NCBI GenBank assembly: GCA_902591755.1
Contig: CACJBX010000002.1
Coordinates: forward strand, 1-64,000
Source: an uncultured Pelagibacteraceae bacterium
GTDB taxonomy: Bacteria; Pseudomonadota; Alphaproteobacteria; Pelagibacterales; Pelagibacteraceae
Direction: 5' to 3'
DNA length: 64,000 bases
Below the pieces are notes generated by a model. The model did no database searches and had not been told where the DNA came from. It saw nothing but the letters and a program-made list of their open reading frames with translations. Position numbers and translations under genes: made by a program. Positions 37,705 to 45,879 of this stretch are shown here, piece after piece (positions within the stretch are counted from its first letter, which is position 1; each line of letters opens with the position of its first letter).

Positions 37705-37742
37705 GGGCCGTTAGCTCAGTTGGTAGAGCAATTCCCTTTTAA
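37705..37742 (+). pseudogene. tRNA-Lys(UUU) 5' half, cut after the anticodon loop
   Basis: Bases 1-38 of a tRNA-Lys: acceptor GGGCCGT, D arm, anticodon stem and loop CTTTTAA. The normal 3' anticodon stem GGAAT is missing and the sequence continues CATAGTGCAC. The matching 3' half, with the complementary acceptor ACGGCTC, is at 39928-39972. This is the original host tRNA locus, split by the 2.2-kb insert. Confidence 0.9.
37736..37742 (+). other. Left attachment core (attL)
   Basis: CTTTTAA, tRNA positions 32-38. Host tRNA sequence lies to the left, element sequence (CATAGTGCAC) to the right. Confidence 0.75.
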
Positions 37743-37760
37743 CATAGTGCACTCATTAAA

Positions 37761-37776
37761 CTTTAAATATTTAAAG
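37761..37776. repeat. Perfect 16-bp palindrome near the left end of the element
   Basis: CTTTAAATATTTAAAG, 19 bp inside the left core. All A/T except the ends; it could bind a protein or be chance in AT-rich DNA. Confidence 0.45.
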
Positions 37777-37799
37777 CAAAAAAAAGCTGATTCTATTTT

Positions 37800-37818
37800 G
37801 GTGTGCACAGAGTGTGCA
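37800..37818 (+). repeat. 19-bp direct repeat, left copy (arm-type site)
   Basis: GGTGTGCACAGAGTGTGCA, identical to 39795-39813. Within it GTGTGCA is repeated at an 11-bp interval, one helical turn, like paired arm-type sites of lambda-family integrases. Confidence 0.75.
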
Positions 37819-37962
37819 TAGTATCTTGCATACCTTTCCTTGCGCAAAATTACACAGTTAAAATAATTGTGCGTGTTTGTTTGATAAAAGTGCACATATA
37901 GATTTATTTTATATTGAAAAATTAAGATTTATTTATTATATAAACTGCTTCATTGCATTTAT

Positions 37963-37968
37963 TATAGT
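37963..37968 (+). promoter_or_regulatory. Possible -10 for the element's tRNA-Lys
   Basis: TATAGT, 15 bp before the intact tRNA. The -35 region is poor (TAAACT at 37941-37946). Confidence 0.3.
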
Positions 37969-37983
37969 TATGCAAAAATATGT

Positions 37984-38059
<76 letters not shown>

Positions 38060-38172
38060 TTAACCAATAAAACCAACCTTAATATTCGGTGTGCAAAAAC
38101 AATTTTTAAAAAATGTTGATTTTTATTGTGCACATTGTTTACACACATGATTTAATTTAATATTTTTTGATT

Positions 38173-39441
38173 ATGAAAAAATTAATAAATTACATTATCG
38201 TTTTTCTTCTATTAACTATTAATACTTTTGCGTCTGAAAAAATTGAAACAGGTAAAACGTTTTTAAAATCTATAACCAATAAAAGCCTTACAAAAAAAGA
38301 AACCATTTCTTTTTTGAATAAATTTGCAGTCATAATAGAGGATGAAAGAGGAGATGGTGAGGTAACTTACGTTTTTGACAACGAAAATTATTTTAGATAC
38401 AAAGGGATAGAAGTTATCTCAACAGATGCTTGGAGATTTAGTAATTTGGGTGCACTAAGACTATTTAACAAGGATATTAAAATGACTTGGAAAATAAAAA
38501 TTTCTGATAAAGAAAATCTAATTAATATTAAAACAAAATTTGATCCAGTTGGTAAATTATATAATTTTTCTGTAATGGACAAGAGTGACTTTTTAAATCA
38601 AATAGAAGAAGCTAAATTAGCTGAAAAAAAGAAACAGGAAGCGGCTAAACAAGCTGAGATAGAAAAAAAGAAGAAACAAGAACAAGAAAAACTCGAGGCC
38701 GAACAAAAGCTTGCTGAAGAAAAGAAAAAATTAGAGGAAGAAAGATTAGCTACTGAACAAAAACTTGAAGAAGAAAAGAGAAAATTAGAAGAAGAACGTC
38801 TAGCTGCTGAACAAAAGCTTGAGGAAGAAAAGAAAAAATTGGAGGAAGAAAAATTAGCACTTCAGAAAGAGCTGGAAGAACTAAAAAAAAAGAAGGCTAA
38901 AGAATTAGAACAAAGTGAAAAAACACCAGCACAAATAAAAAAAGAGGAAAGAGAAAGAAAAAAACAAGAAAAATTAGCTGCTAAGAAAAAAGCTAAAGAA
39001 GAGAAAGAGAAACTAAAACAAGAAAAATTAGCTGCTCAGAAAAAAGTTGAAGAAAAAAAATATTTATGGCAAGGAAAAGAAGTATCAAAGGACGAATATG
39101 ATAGATTGTTAAATGATTTAAAAAGGAGAGCTGAGGAAAATGAAAGTAAATATAAAGAAAAAATAGCTAAAAAAAAAAATAAAGAACAAAATAAATTAAA
39201 AAAAATAACTAATGCAGCTTATGAGTCTAAGATGTGTATAATGAGCTTACGGCACCCTGATCTTGCTCAATATAAAGCTAGTCTTCTTACAGCACATAAC
39301 TTTGTTGCTCAAAAGGTACTTTTAGCAGTAAATAGTGGAGCTGCTGCATATACTATCGATAGTTATATTGATGATTTTAGAGATCTGCACTATAGAGCAA
39401 TGACTACAGCAACCAGTAACTGCGAACGTTTTCCTTACTAA
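38173..39441 (+). CDS. Secreted protein with a long charged helix, element cargo
   Basis: 422 residues; family not recognised. The ATG at 38173 gives a signal peptide ending near TFASEK (a TTG two codons earlier is also possible). Residues ~21-140 form a folded domain of alternating hydrophobic strands. Residues ~145-345 are almost only Lys, Glu, Ala, Leu and Gln, with 18-residue repeats (LEEERLATEQKLEEEKRK and close copies), predicting a long single helix or coiled coil. The C-terminal ~70 residues are a small domain with two cysteines (SKMCIMSLRHPDL ... TSNCERF). It is the main cargo gene of the tRNA-Lys element, in a two-gene operon. Confidence 0.8.
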   Translation: MKKLINYIIVFLLLTINTFASEKIETGKTFLKSITNKSLTKKETISFLNKFAVIIEDERGDGEVTYVFDNENYFRYKGIEVISTDAWRFSNLGALRLFNKDIKMTWKIKISDKENLINIKTKFDPVGKLYNFSVMDKSDFLNQIEEAKLAEKKKQEAAKQAEIEKKKKQEQEKLEAEQKLAEEKKKLEEERLATEQKLEEEKRKLEEERLAAEQKLEEEKKKLEEEKLALQKELEELKKKKAKELEQSEKTPAQIKKEERERKKQEKLAAKKKAKEEKEKLKQEKLAAQKKVEEKKYLWQGKEVSKDEYDRLLNDLKRRAEENESKYKEKIAKKKNKEQNKLKKITNAAYESKMCIMSLRHPDLAQYKASLLTAHNFVAQKVLLAVNSGAAAYTIDSYIDDFRDLHYRAMTTATSNCERFPY

Positions 39442-39442
39442 C

Positions 39443-39697
39443 ATGCACTACAATATTATTAAATTAATTAAATTTTTATTTATTGTATTTTACTTAACCT
39501 TTATACCTAACCAATCATATGCTAAATGTTATTGGTTGGGATACGGTGACAATTACAAATGTTACGATAATACAGGAAAGTTGTATTATATGTTTGGTAA
39601 AAAAAACGGTAATGGCTATTATAAAAAAAATTATAAATCAGGTGAAAAAGCTGATTGTAAATGGGTTTATGGAAAATTAAAGTGCAGTAATTTTTAA
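39443..39697 (+). CDS. Small secreted Cys-containing protein, element cargo
   Basis: 84 residues; family not recognised. The signal peptide (FLFIVFYLTFIPNQSYA|KCYW) leaves a mature peptide of about 57 residues rich in Tyr, Lys and Gly with four cysteines, suggesting a disulfide-held extracytoplasmic domain. The Gly/Tyr-rich strand pattern (GYGDNYKCYDNTGKLYYMFG) recalls short beta-repeat proteins. It starts 1 bp after the preceding gene's stop, so the two are co-translated. Confidence 0.7.
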   Translation: MHYNIIKLIKFLFIVFYLTFIPNQSYAKCYWLGYGDNYKCYDNTGKLYYMFGKKNGNGYYKKNYKSGEKADCKWVYGKLKCSNF

Positions 39698-39744
39698 AAT
39701 ATAATATAAAAATAAACTATTCAGCAGTTAACTATATTAAAAAA

Positions 39745-39754
39745 AGTACGTACT
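39745..39754. repeat. Perfect 10-bp palindrome in the element's right-hand gap
   Basis: AGTACGTACT between the last cargo gene and the right arm sites. The 275-bp stretch 39698-39972 otherwise holds only arm-type sites and the tRNA 3' half. Confidence 0.4.
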
Positions 39755-39794
39755 GTAGATTTCAACACACTGTTAAATTTGAGTAAATTTCATA

Positions 39795-39813
39795 GGTGTG
39801 CACAGAGTGTGCA
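39795..39813 (+). repeat. 19-bp direct repeat, right copy (arm-type site)
   Basis: GGTGTGCACAGAGTGTGCA, same orientation as 37800-37818. A further GTGTGTAAAC follows at about 39820, matching in inverse the TGTTTACACAC at about 38137. Confidence 0.75.
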
Positions 39814-39862
39814 AAAAAGTGTGTAAACTTTTAAAAAAAGCACATAAAACTGGCCAGATTTT

Positions 39863-39880
39863 TGTGCAAATTTTTGCACA
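39863..39880. repeat. Inverted pair of TGTGCAAA arm sites
   Basis: TGTGCAAA-TT-TTTGCACA, perfect 8-bp arms, 48 bp from the right core. Related single sites occur at 38090-38095 (TGTGCA) and 38127-38134 (TGTGCACA) beside the intact tRNA. Confidence 0.65.
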
Positions 39881-39927
39881 CCGTAAAAAAAATTCCATAA
39901 ACAGGGAACTTCACTTCGGTTATAGTG

Positions 39928-39934
39928 CTTTTAA
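39928..39934 (+). other. Right attachment core (attR)
   Basis: CTTTTAA, preceded by element sequence (TTATAGTG) and followed by the host tRNA 3' half. Confidence 0.75.
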
Positions 39935-39972
39935 GGAATGGGTCGTTGGTTCGAGTCCAACACGGCTCACCA
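39928..39972 (+). pseudogene. tRNA-Lys(UUU) 3' half
   Basis: Anticodon loop onwards: CTTTTAA, GGAAT, variable loop, T arm, ACGGCTC acceptor and CCA. Its acceptor strand pairs with the GGGCCGT of the 5' half at 37705, not with the intact tRNA's GGGCCCT, which shows that the two halves were once one gene. It has no promoter of its own. The convergent protease gene ends at the next base. Confidence 0.9.
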
Positions 39973-40797
39973 CTATGTTTTTATTGGTGGGTAATCTAAA
40001 ATAATTTCATTCATCCAACCGTCAAGATTTTCTATTCTTTTTTGAGAAGATGGATGTGTATTCATAAATTCTGGAGGTTCTTTACCTTTATTAATTTCTT
40101 TCATTCTTTCCCAAAATTTTGGTGTTTCTCTAATATCATAACCAGACAAAGATGAAAAAATCAAACCAAGATAATCAGCCTCGGTTTCTTGTTTTCTTGT
40201 AAAGGGGTTCATAATACCAATTTGTTGTAGTAAACCAACTGTATCCATTCCGGTTGCTCTATTTACTTGTGAAAGTTTTCCTCCTGAAAATATATCAATA
40301 AGTTGAGTGCTTGTTTGAAGTAAAGCACTACGACTAGCTCTTTCAACGGAATGTTTTGCTACTGCGTGAGCAATTTCATGACCCATAACTGCAGCTAATG
40401 CATTTGTATTTTTAGTCACTTCTAGCATTCCAGTATAAATAGCAATTTTGCCTCCTGGCATACACCACGCATTTTTAACTTTTTTATTATCAATCAATAT
40501 GTATTCCCATTGAAAATTAACAGTTGGATCTTTTATATTATTTAGATAAAAATATTCACTAATCGCGAATTCCATCTTTTTTCCAATTTCTTTAATTTCT
40601 TTCAAATTACGTCCATCAGTAATTAATTTTTCCTTCTTTTTTACTTTTTCGTAAATTTGAGCTGCTTGTGCATTAAGTTTCGCCTCGGGTATTAAGTTAA
40701 GCTGTTTTCTGTCAGTAATTGGCACTGATGCACAAGAATTAATAATGTAACTGCATCCACAACAGCCGACAATATTAAGAAATTTTCTTCTATTCAT
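39973..40797 (-). CDS. M48-family metalloprotease, probable Tat-exported lipoprotein
   Basis: 274 residues. The zinc-protease motif HEIAH is at 140-144, with the third ligand Glu in the downstream ETEADYLGL. It resembles periplasmic YcaL/LoiP-type proteases of outer-membrane quality control. The N-terminus NRRKFLNIVG looks like a twin-arginine motif and is followed by a possible lipobox INSC (Cys22). The TatABC genes are in the same window, but Tat use is inferred. It ends directly against the tRNA-Lys 3' half. Confidence 0.88.
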   Translation of the reverse strand: MNRRKFLNIVGCCGCSYIINSCASVPITDRKQLNLIPEAKLNAQAAQIYEKVKKKEKLITDGRNLKEIKEIGKKMEFAISEYFYLNNIKDPTVNFQWEYILIDNKKVKNAWCMPGGKIAIYTGMLEVTKNTNALAAVMGHEIAHAVAKHSVERASRSALLQTSTQLIDIFSGGKLSQVNRATGMDTVGLLQQIGIMNPFTRKQETEADYLGLIFSSLSGYDIRETPKFWERMKEINKGKEPPEFMNTHPSSQKRIENLDGWMNEIILDYPPIKT

Positions 40798-40835
40798 TTT
40801 AAATATATTAAGTAATATGTTTTAATAGTTTTTTT

Positions 40836-40913
40836 ATGAATTTAAACAATAAAATATTAGCTTTTTTATTCATAATTGCCTTATGTTTTGTAATTTACTC
40901 ATCTTATAATTAA
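40836..40913 (+). CDS. Possible 25-residue membrane peptide
   Basis: ATG-initiated frame of 25 codons, mostly hydrophobic (NKILAFLFIIALCFVIYSS), ending in TAATG so that its stop overlaps the next start. No clear Shine-Dalgarno. It may be a coupled leader peptide or a chance frame. Confidence 0.3.
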   Translation: MNLNNKILAFLFIIALCFVIYSSYN

Positions 40914-41524
40914 TGAAAAAAAAATCATCTATAACTTCGAAATTAAGGAATGCTTTTATAGCTGGCATTGTTGTTTTGGTGCCCATTGGTTTTACTTTAT
41001 ATCTAACTTTATTTTTAATAAAGATATCATCAAAGTTAATTCCTAGTGAAATAAATCCAAATAACTATCTTCCTTTTTCTATTCCTGGGCTAGAAATTTT
41101 ATTATCTGTAGTTTTTATTACAATTGTTGGAGGTATCTCTTTATCTTTTTTTGGAAAGAAAATTTTAAATTTCATTAACGATCTTTTTAAAAGAATTCCA
41201 ATTTTAAGAACAATTTATTCCGCAATTGGCCAAATGACAGAAAGTTTTACTAACAAATCAGATAATAAAAAAAGCGTTGTTTTAATTGAGTACCCTAAAA
41301 AAGGATCTTGGGCTGTAGGTTTTGCGACTAAAGAAAACAAAGGTGAGATAAGTAAAAAAACTAACAAAGAATTAATTAATGTTTTTGTTCCAACTACACC
41401 AAATCCGACAAGTGGCTTTTTATTGATGTTTCCAAAAGATGAAGTTATCTTTCTTGATATGACTTTTGAAGAAGCCTCAAAATTTATTGTATCTGCTGGC
41501 ACCTCAGATCCAGCAGGTAATTAA
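40913..41524 (+). CDS. DUF502 family membrane protein
   Basis: 203 residues with two N-terminal membrane helices (AFIAGIVVLVPIGFTLYLTLFL and a second near 60-85) and a soluble C-terminal domain with VFVPTTPNPTSGFLLMFPKDEV, the recognisable DUF502 signature. Function unknown. Convergent with recG with a 4-bp overlap. Confidence 0.88.
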   Translation: MKKKSSITSKLRNAFIAGIVVLVPIGFTLYLTLFLIKISSKLIPSEINPNNYLPFSIPGLEILLSVVFITIVGGISLSFFGKKILNFINDLFKRIPILRTIYSAIGQMTESFTNKSDNKKSVVLIEYPKKGSWAVGFATKENKGEISKKTNKELINVFVPTTPNPTSGFLLMFPKDEVIFLDMTFEEASKFIVSAGTSDPAGN

Positions 41525-43560
41525 ACAATATCATTTAAAATATCAGCTCTATCATAAAGTTTTAGCAAAGATTGAAATTTATCTAAATCAATGTTGTCCC
41601 TCTCAATTTTTTTAATTTCCTTTTCAGCTAGCATAAAAAGGTCTTCATTCAAAACAGGGTCAGCAAGACGAAAACTTTGTACTCCACTTTGTTTAAAACC
41701 CAATAAATCTCCATAACCTCTTAATTTCATATCTTCTTCTGAAATTTTAAATCCGTCATTATTTTCTTTCAATATATTTATTCGTTTTCTAGCATTTTTA
41801 CTTAAATTTTTTCTAAACATTAGAATACAAAATGACTCTTTATTACCTCTACCAACTCTACCTCTTAGTTGATGAAGTTGTGATAAACCAAATTTATTAG
41901 AATTTTCTATTATAATCACGTTTGCATTCGGAAAATCAATACCAACCTCAATGACTGTTGTTGAGATCAGAATATCAATCTTTCTACTTAAAAAATTATT
42001 TAATATTCTATCTTTTTCGGCTTTATCAAGTGAGCCATGTAAAAGGCCAGCTCTATCTTTAAAAATTTTTTGAAGACCTTTGTATCTTTGTACTGCTGAT
42101 TGATGATCAACTTTTTTAGACTCTTCGATTAATGGGCAAACCCAAAAAATTTGATTACCTTTTTTGATTTGATTTTTTGTAAAATCAATTATTTCATTTA
42201 ATTTTGTATCAACTTTACTGTAAGTTTTGACTGGTTTTCTATTTTTAGGTTTTTGTTTAATTATACTAACATCCATATCTCCAAAAACAGTCATAATCAT
42301 AGTTCTTGGTATAGGAGTTGCCGACATTACTAATACATCACAATTTTTACCACCTTTGTCAGATAATTTCTTTCTTTGTTTCACCCCGAATTTATGTTGT
42401 TCATCAATAACAACGAGTCCAAGTTTTTTATAATTTATTTTTTCTTGAAAAACTGAATGGGTTCCAAAAAGTATTTTAATTTCGTTAGTTTCTAAGTCCT
42501 TAACTATCTTTTTTTTTTCAGAATAATCAGTTTTTGAAGTTAAAAAACCTATTTTCATTTTATCTTTTATTAAAGATTGAGCTAATTTGTAATGTTGATA
42601 TGCTAAAATTTCAGTGGGCGCCATAAAGGCAACTTGATAACCACTTCTAACAACATTAAGGCAAGAAATTAATGCCACAATAGTTTTACCACTTCCAACA
42701 TCTCCCTGTAAAAGTCTGAACATTTTTTCCTCAGATTTTAAATCATTATTTATTTCATTTAATGCGTTTGTTTGATCGTTGGTAAGCTCATAATTTAATT
42801 TTTTTTTAATCTTGTTTGAAAAATCGTTATCAAATTTTTTTTTTTCTTTTTTGAACTTTCTTATAGTTTTTCTTATTTTAGAATTAATTAAAAAAGTAGA
42901 GAGGATTTCATCAAAAATTAATCTTTCTAAAAAATTACCCTTTTTATTAATATTATTTGGATTATGAAGTTCTAATACTGCTTTTTTCCAAGAGATATTA
43001 TTAAATTTTTTTAGAGTTTCATTATCCAACCATTCATCTAAATTTGGTATATTTTTAAGTACTTCTTGAATGATTTTGTTATAAAGTTTGTTATTAAGGC
43101 CTTCAGTTAAACTATAACTTTTATCAATTTTTTTAACAGAATTAGGATCCTCAGATAAATGAGTAGGGTTAGTTATTTGATATTTCTTATTATAATAACC
43201 AATCTTACCACTGATAGTTACTTTTGCATTTAGTGGAAGTATTTTTCTAATATATCCCTCATAACTATTAAAAAAGATGCAATCTAGCTTTCCAGTTTCA
43301 TCTTCACATATTACCTTATTAGGCAAGTTTCTGATACGTGGAAAGTTATATTTTTTTACCACAACTGTTACGGTTTGTATTTTTCCTACTTGCAATTCAT
43401 TAATTGGATAAACATTTGATCTATCCACAAAATCTCTAGGCAAATTCCATAGAAGATCAAATATTGTGTTAATATTCTTTTTTCGAAATAATTTTCCTAT
43501 TTTAGTTCCTATACCTTTTATGGTACTTATATCAGATAGCAAATATTCATATGAAGACAT
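41521..43560 (-). CDS. recG: ATP-dependent DNA helicase RecG
   Basis: Branch-migrating helicase that remodels stalled forks; 679 residues. The N-terminal wedge/OB domain is followed by Walker A GDVGSGKTIVAL, the DEQHKFG box (motif II), SATPIPRT (motif III) and QLRGRVGRG (motif VI). The start faces sdhE across a 17-bp gap. Confidence 0.96.
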   Translation of the reverse strand: MSSYEYLLSDISTIKGIGTKIGKLFRKKNINTIFDLLWNLPRDFVDRSNVYPINELQVGKIQTVTVVVKKYNFPRIRNLPNKVICEDETGKLDCIFFNSYEGYIRKILPLNAKVTISGKIGYYNKKYQITNPTHLSEDPNSVKKIDKSYSLTEGLNNKLYNKIIQEVLKNIPNLDEWLDNETLKKFNNISWKKAVLELHNPNNINKKGNFLERLIFDEILSTFLINSKIRKTIRKFKKEKKKFDNDFSNKIKKKLNYELTNDQTNALNEINNDLKSEEKMFRLLQGDVGSGKTIVALISCLNVVRSGYQVAFMAPTEILAYQHYKLAQSLIKDKMKIGFLTSKTDYSEKKKIVKDLETNEIKILFGTHSVFQEKINYKKLGLVVIDEQHKFGVKQRKKLSDKGGKNCDVLVMSATPIPRTMIMTVFGDMDVSIIKQKPKNRKPVKTYSKVDTKLNEIIDFTKNQIKKGNQIFWVCPLIEESKKVDHQSAVQRYKGLQKIFKDRAGLLHGSLDKAEKDRILNNFLSRKIDILISTTVIEVGIDFPNANVIIIENSNKFGLSQLHQLRGRVGRGNKESFCILMFRKNLSKNARKRINILKENNDGFKISEEDMKLRGYGDLLGFKQSGVQSFRLADPVLNEDLFMLAEKEIKKIERDNIDLDKFQSLLKLYDRADILNDIV

Positions 43561-43577
43561 AGTTTATTTATAATATC

Positions 43578-43838
43578 ATGACTCTTAATAAAGAAGATCT
43601 TAAAAATAAAATTATATACAGGGCTTCCTATAGAGGCACAAAAGAAATGGATATACTGATGACAGCTTTTGTAAAATCGTTAATTAACGATTTGGATGAG
43701 AATTTTCTAAAAACTCTAGTCTCATTTGTTGATATGGATGATGAAACACTAATTTCTATTAAAAAGAAAGAATCACTAATCGACTATAAAGATAAAAAAA
43801 TTTTACACATTATTGATAAATTTCAAAAATTTAAATAA
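43578..43838 (+). CDS. sdhE: Succinate dehydrogenase assembly factor SdhE
   Basis: 86-residue helix-bundle protein that helps attach FAD to SdhA. The conserved YRGTKEMDILM (RGxxE) motif is at residues 18-28. The stop is immediately next to the convergent tRNA-Ser. Confidence 0.92.
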   Translation: MTLNKEDLKNKIIYRASYRGTKEMDILMTAFVKSLINDLDENFLKTLVSFVDMDDETLISIKKKESLIDYKDKKILHIIDKFQKFK

Positions 43839-43928
43839 TGGCGGAGAGACTGGGATTCGAACCCAGGAAAGAGTTGCCCCTTTGCCGGTTTTCAAGACCG
43901 GTGCTTTCAACCGCTCAGCCATCTCTCC
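43839..43928 (-). tRNA. tRNA-Ser(UGA)
   Basis: 90 nt on the minus strand with encoded CCA. Acceptor GGAGAGA/TCTCTCC, anticodon loop CTTGAAA in the CCGGT...ACCGG stem (anticodon TGA), long class II variable arm and T arm with GGTTCGAATCC. Confidence 0.95.
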
Positions 43929-44015
43929 ATGAGCTAGTTTTTATAAGTATAATATTAAAATTCAAGAATTAAATGGGGTTATTTTATCAATAATGGAATA
44001 TAAATTTCCTTTTTT

Positions 44016-44894
44016 ATGAACTTAAAAGAATTTAATAAAGGTATTATATTTAGCAGCTTAGGATCGTTTTGGTGGGGTGCTATTGGAGTAATCTATTTTA
44101 GTTATTTTTCTTTTATTGGCCATATAGAACTAGTGATCCATAGATGTATTTGGACTGCAGTCATGCTTATTATAACTACTCAATTTTTTTCAAAATGGAA
44201 TATTTTTTTTAAAATTTTAAATAATAAAAAAAATCTTTTAGTACTTTTTTTCTCTGGATTATTAATATTTATCAATTGGGCAGTTTGGATTTATGCAGTT
44301 TCAAATGACCAAATCATTGATGCATCTTTTGGATATTTTATAATGCCAATTGTAAGCGTTCTATGTGGAAATATTTTTTTTAAAGAAAAAATAAGTTTTA
44401 AAAGTAAAATTTCTATTTCTCTTGTTTGTGTTGCTATTTTTATCCTACTTAGAAATTTTAATAATGTTCCTTGGGTTGGTCTTATAGTAGCTTTTTCCTG
44501 GGCCTTTTATAATGTGTTAAGAAAATTAATTAATGTAGATACAGATATTGGTCTACTAATAGAAAGTCTATATATACTTCCAATGTCTTTAATAGTTTTC
44601 TATTTTATTTTTAAAAATGGTCAAAATGATTTTTCGTTAGAAAATTTAAATTTAATGTTTATGCTTTTGTTAGCAGGACCAATGACAGTAATTCCCTTGT
44701 TCCTTTATGTTAGAGGAGTTGAACTTTCTGGTTTAGGGCCTAGTGGAATGATATTCTATATTACACCGACTCTTCAGTTCCTTTTGGGTTATTTCTATTA
44801 TAATGAGCTTTTTTCTTATGAAAAATTCTTTAGTTTTACTATTATATGGATTGCTGTAATAATTTATTTAAAAGATTTATATGAAAAATACTAA
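44016..44894 (+). CDS. rarD: RarD-like EamA-family transporter
   Basis: 292 residues with about ten hydrophobic helices in two EamA repeats. RarD-type sequence: GSFWWGAIGVIYF at the start and GPMTVIPLFLYVRGVELSGLGPSGMIFYITPTLQFLLG near the end. Substrate unknown. Overlaps the next gene by 14 bp. Confidence 0.87.
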   Translation: MNLKEFNKGIIFSSLGSFWWGAIGVIYFSYFSFIGHIELVIHRCIWTAVMLIITTQFFSKWNIFFKILNNKKNLLVLFFSGLLIFINWAVWIYAVSNDQIIDASFGYFIMPIVSVLCGNIFFKEKISFKSKISISLVCVAIFILLRNFNNVPWVGLIVAFSWAFYNVLRKLINVDTDIGLLIESLYILPMSLIVFYFIFKNGQNDFSLENLNLMFMLLLAGPMTVIPLFLYVRGVELSGLGPSGMIFYITPTLQFLLGYFYYNELFSYEKFFSFTIIWIAVIIYLKDLYEKY

Positions 44895-45879
44895 CCTTAT
44901 TCTTTTAATACTAATCTCTCTTATAAGTTTTAAAACCGTTTTTGCAGATGAGTCTTTTAACCAATGGTTGGATAACTTCAAGATCAGAGCTGTAAAATCT
45001 GGAGTAAGCAAAGAAACCGTTGATGTTGTTATGGATAAAGCAATTTTTTTACCCAAGGTCATTGAATACGACAGATACCAGCCTGAGTTTTATGAAGACA
45101 CCAAAACTTATGTGGGAAAGAGATCAAATAAAAAAAAGGTAGTTAAAGGGAAAAGAATATATAAAAAGAATTCTAAACTTATAGAAAAGGTTGATCAGGA
45201 ATTTTTAGTAGAAAAAGAACTTTTGCTTGCTCTAATGGGTATTGAGACAAACTTTGGTACTTACCTTGGTAAAATGGATATCATATCGTCTCTTGCAACT
45301 TTAAGCTATGATAAGAGAAGAAGTGAATTTTTTTCTAAAGAACTAATTACAGCATTAAGATTAATTGATAATAAAAAAATCAACAAAGATATTTTATATG
45401 GATCTTGGGCTGGTGCATTCGGAAATTTTCAGTTTATGCCATCAACGATTTCCAATTATGCAATTGATTATAATCAAAATAGTGTAATTGAACTTAAAAA
45501 TGTTGAAGACTCATTTGCCTCTGCAGCTAATTATATGAAAAAAATAGGTTGGAAAAAGAACAACCATTGTTTTTATCCTGTTGAATTAGAGGATAATATT
45601 CCCTCTAAATTTTTAAATTCATCAGCAAGAAACATTAAACATAAAAAAAATTTCAGATTTTACAAAAAATTTATTAAGAATGATCTATCTGATATTGTAA
45701 ATGACAAAGAAAAAGTTGCTATAATTACACCAGATGTAGATATTATTCCTGGAAGTCAAACTCTTAATCCAGCCTATATTGTTTTCTCTAATTATGAAAA
45801 AATTTTAAAATGGAATAGGTCATTAAGATTTGCTTTAGCTGTTTGCACTTTGAAGGACAAATTTAAAGATGAATTATAA
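44881..45879 (+). CDS. mltB: Lytic murein transglycosylase (MltB type)
   Basis: 332 residues with a signal peptide (LILLILISLISFKTVFA|DES). Cleaves peptidoglycan glycan strands in the periplasm. The catalytic Glu is in LMGIETNFGTY, and the family motif GSWAGAFGNFQFMPSTISNYA follows. No C-terminal peptidoglycan-binding domain. Overlaps the next gene by 11 bp. Confidence 0.93.
   Translation: MKNTNLILLILISLISFKTVFADESFNQWLDNFKIRAVKSGVSKETVDVVMDKAIFLPKVIEYDRYQPEFYEDTKTYVGKRSNKKKVVKGKRIYKKNSKLIEKVDQEFLVEKELLLALMGIETNFGTYLGKMDIISSLATLSYDKRRSEFFSKELITALRLIDNKKINKDILYGSWAGAFGNFQFMPSTISNYAIDYNQNSVIELKNVEDSFASAANYMKKIGWKKNNHCFYPVELEDNIPSKFLNSSARNIKHKKNFRFYKKFIKNDLSDIVNDKEKVAIITPDVDIIPGSQTLNPAYIVFSNYEKILKWNRSLRFALAVCTLKDKFKDEL

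Noticed and set aside
37761-37776. 16-bp palindrome as the true recombination core
   Set aside because: No matching copy at the right end; the shared CTTTTAA within the tRNA halves explains the junctions better.
38600-39100. Repetitive A/G-rich DNA resembling a tandem repeat or CRISPR-like array
   Set aside because: The repeats stay in frame and encode an 18-residue charged-helix repeat; no spacer pattern. No CRISPR array or cas gene is in the window.
39798-40004. 68-codon frame across the right end of the element
   Set aside because: It runs through arm-type repeats and the tRNA 3' half; no RBS and implausible composition.
43929-44015. Riboswitch or leader RNA before the RarD-like gene
   Set aside because: 87-bp AT-rich gap with no stable stem seen.
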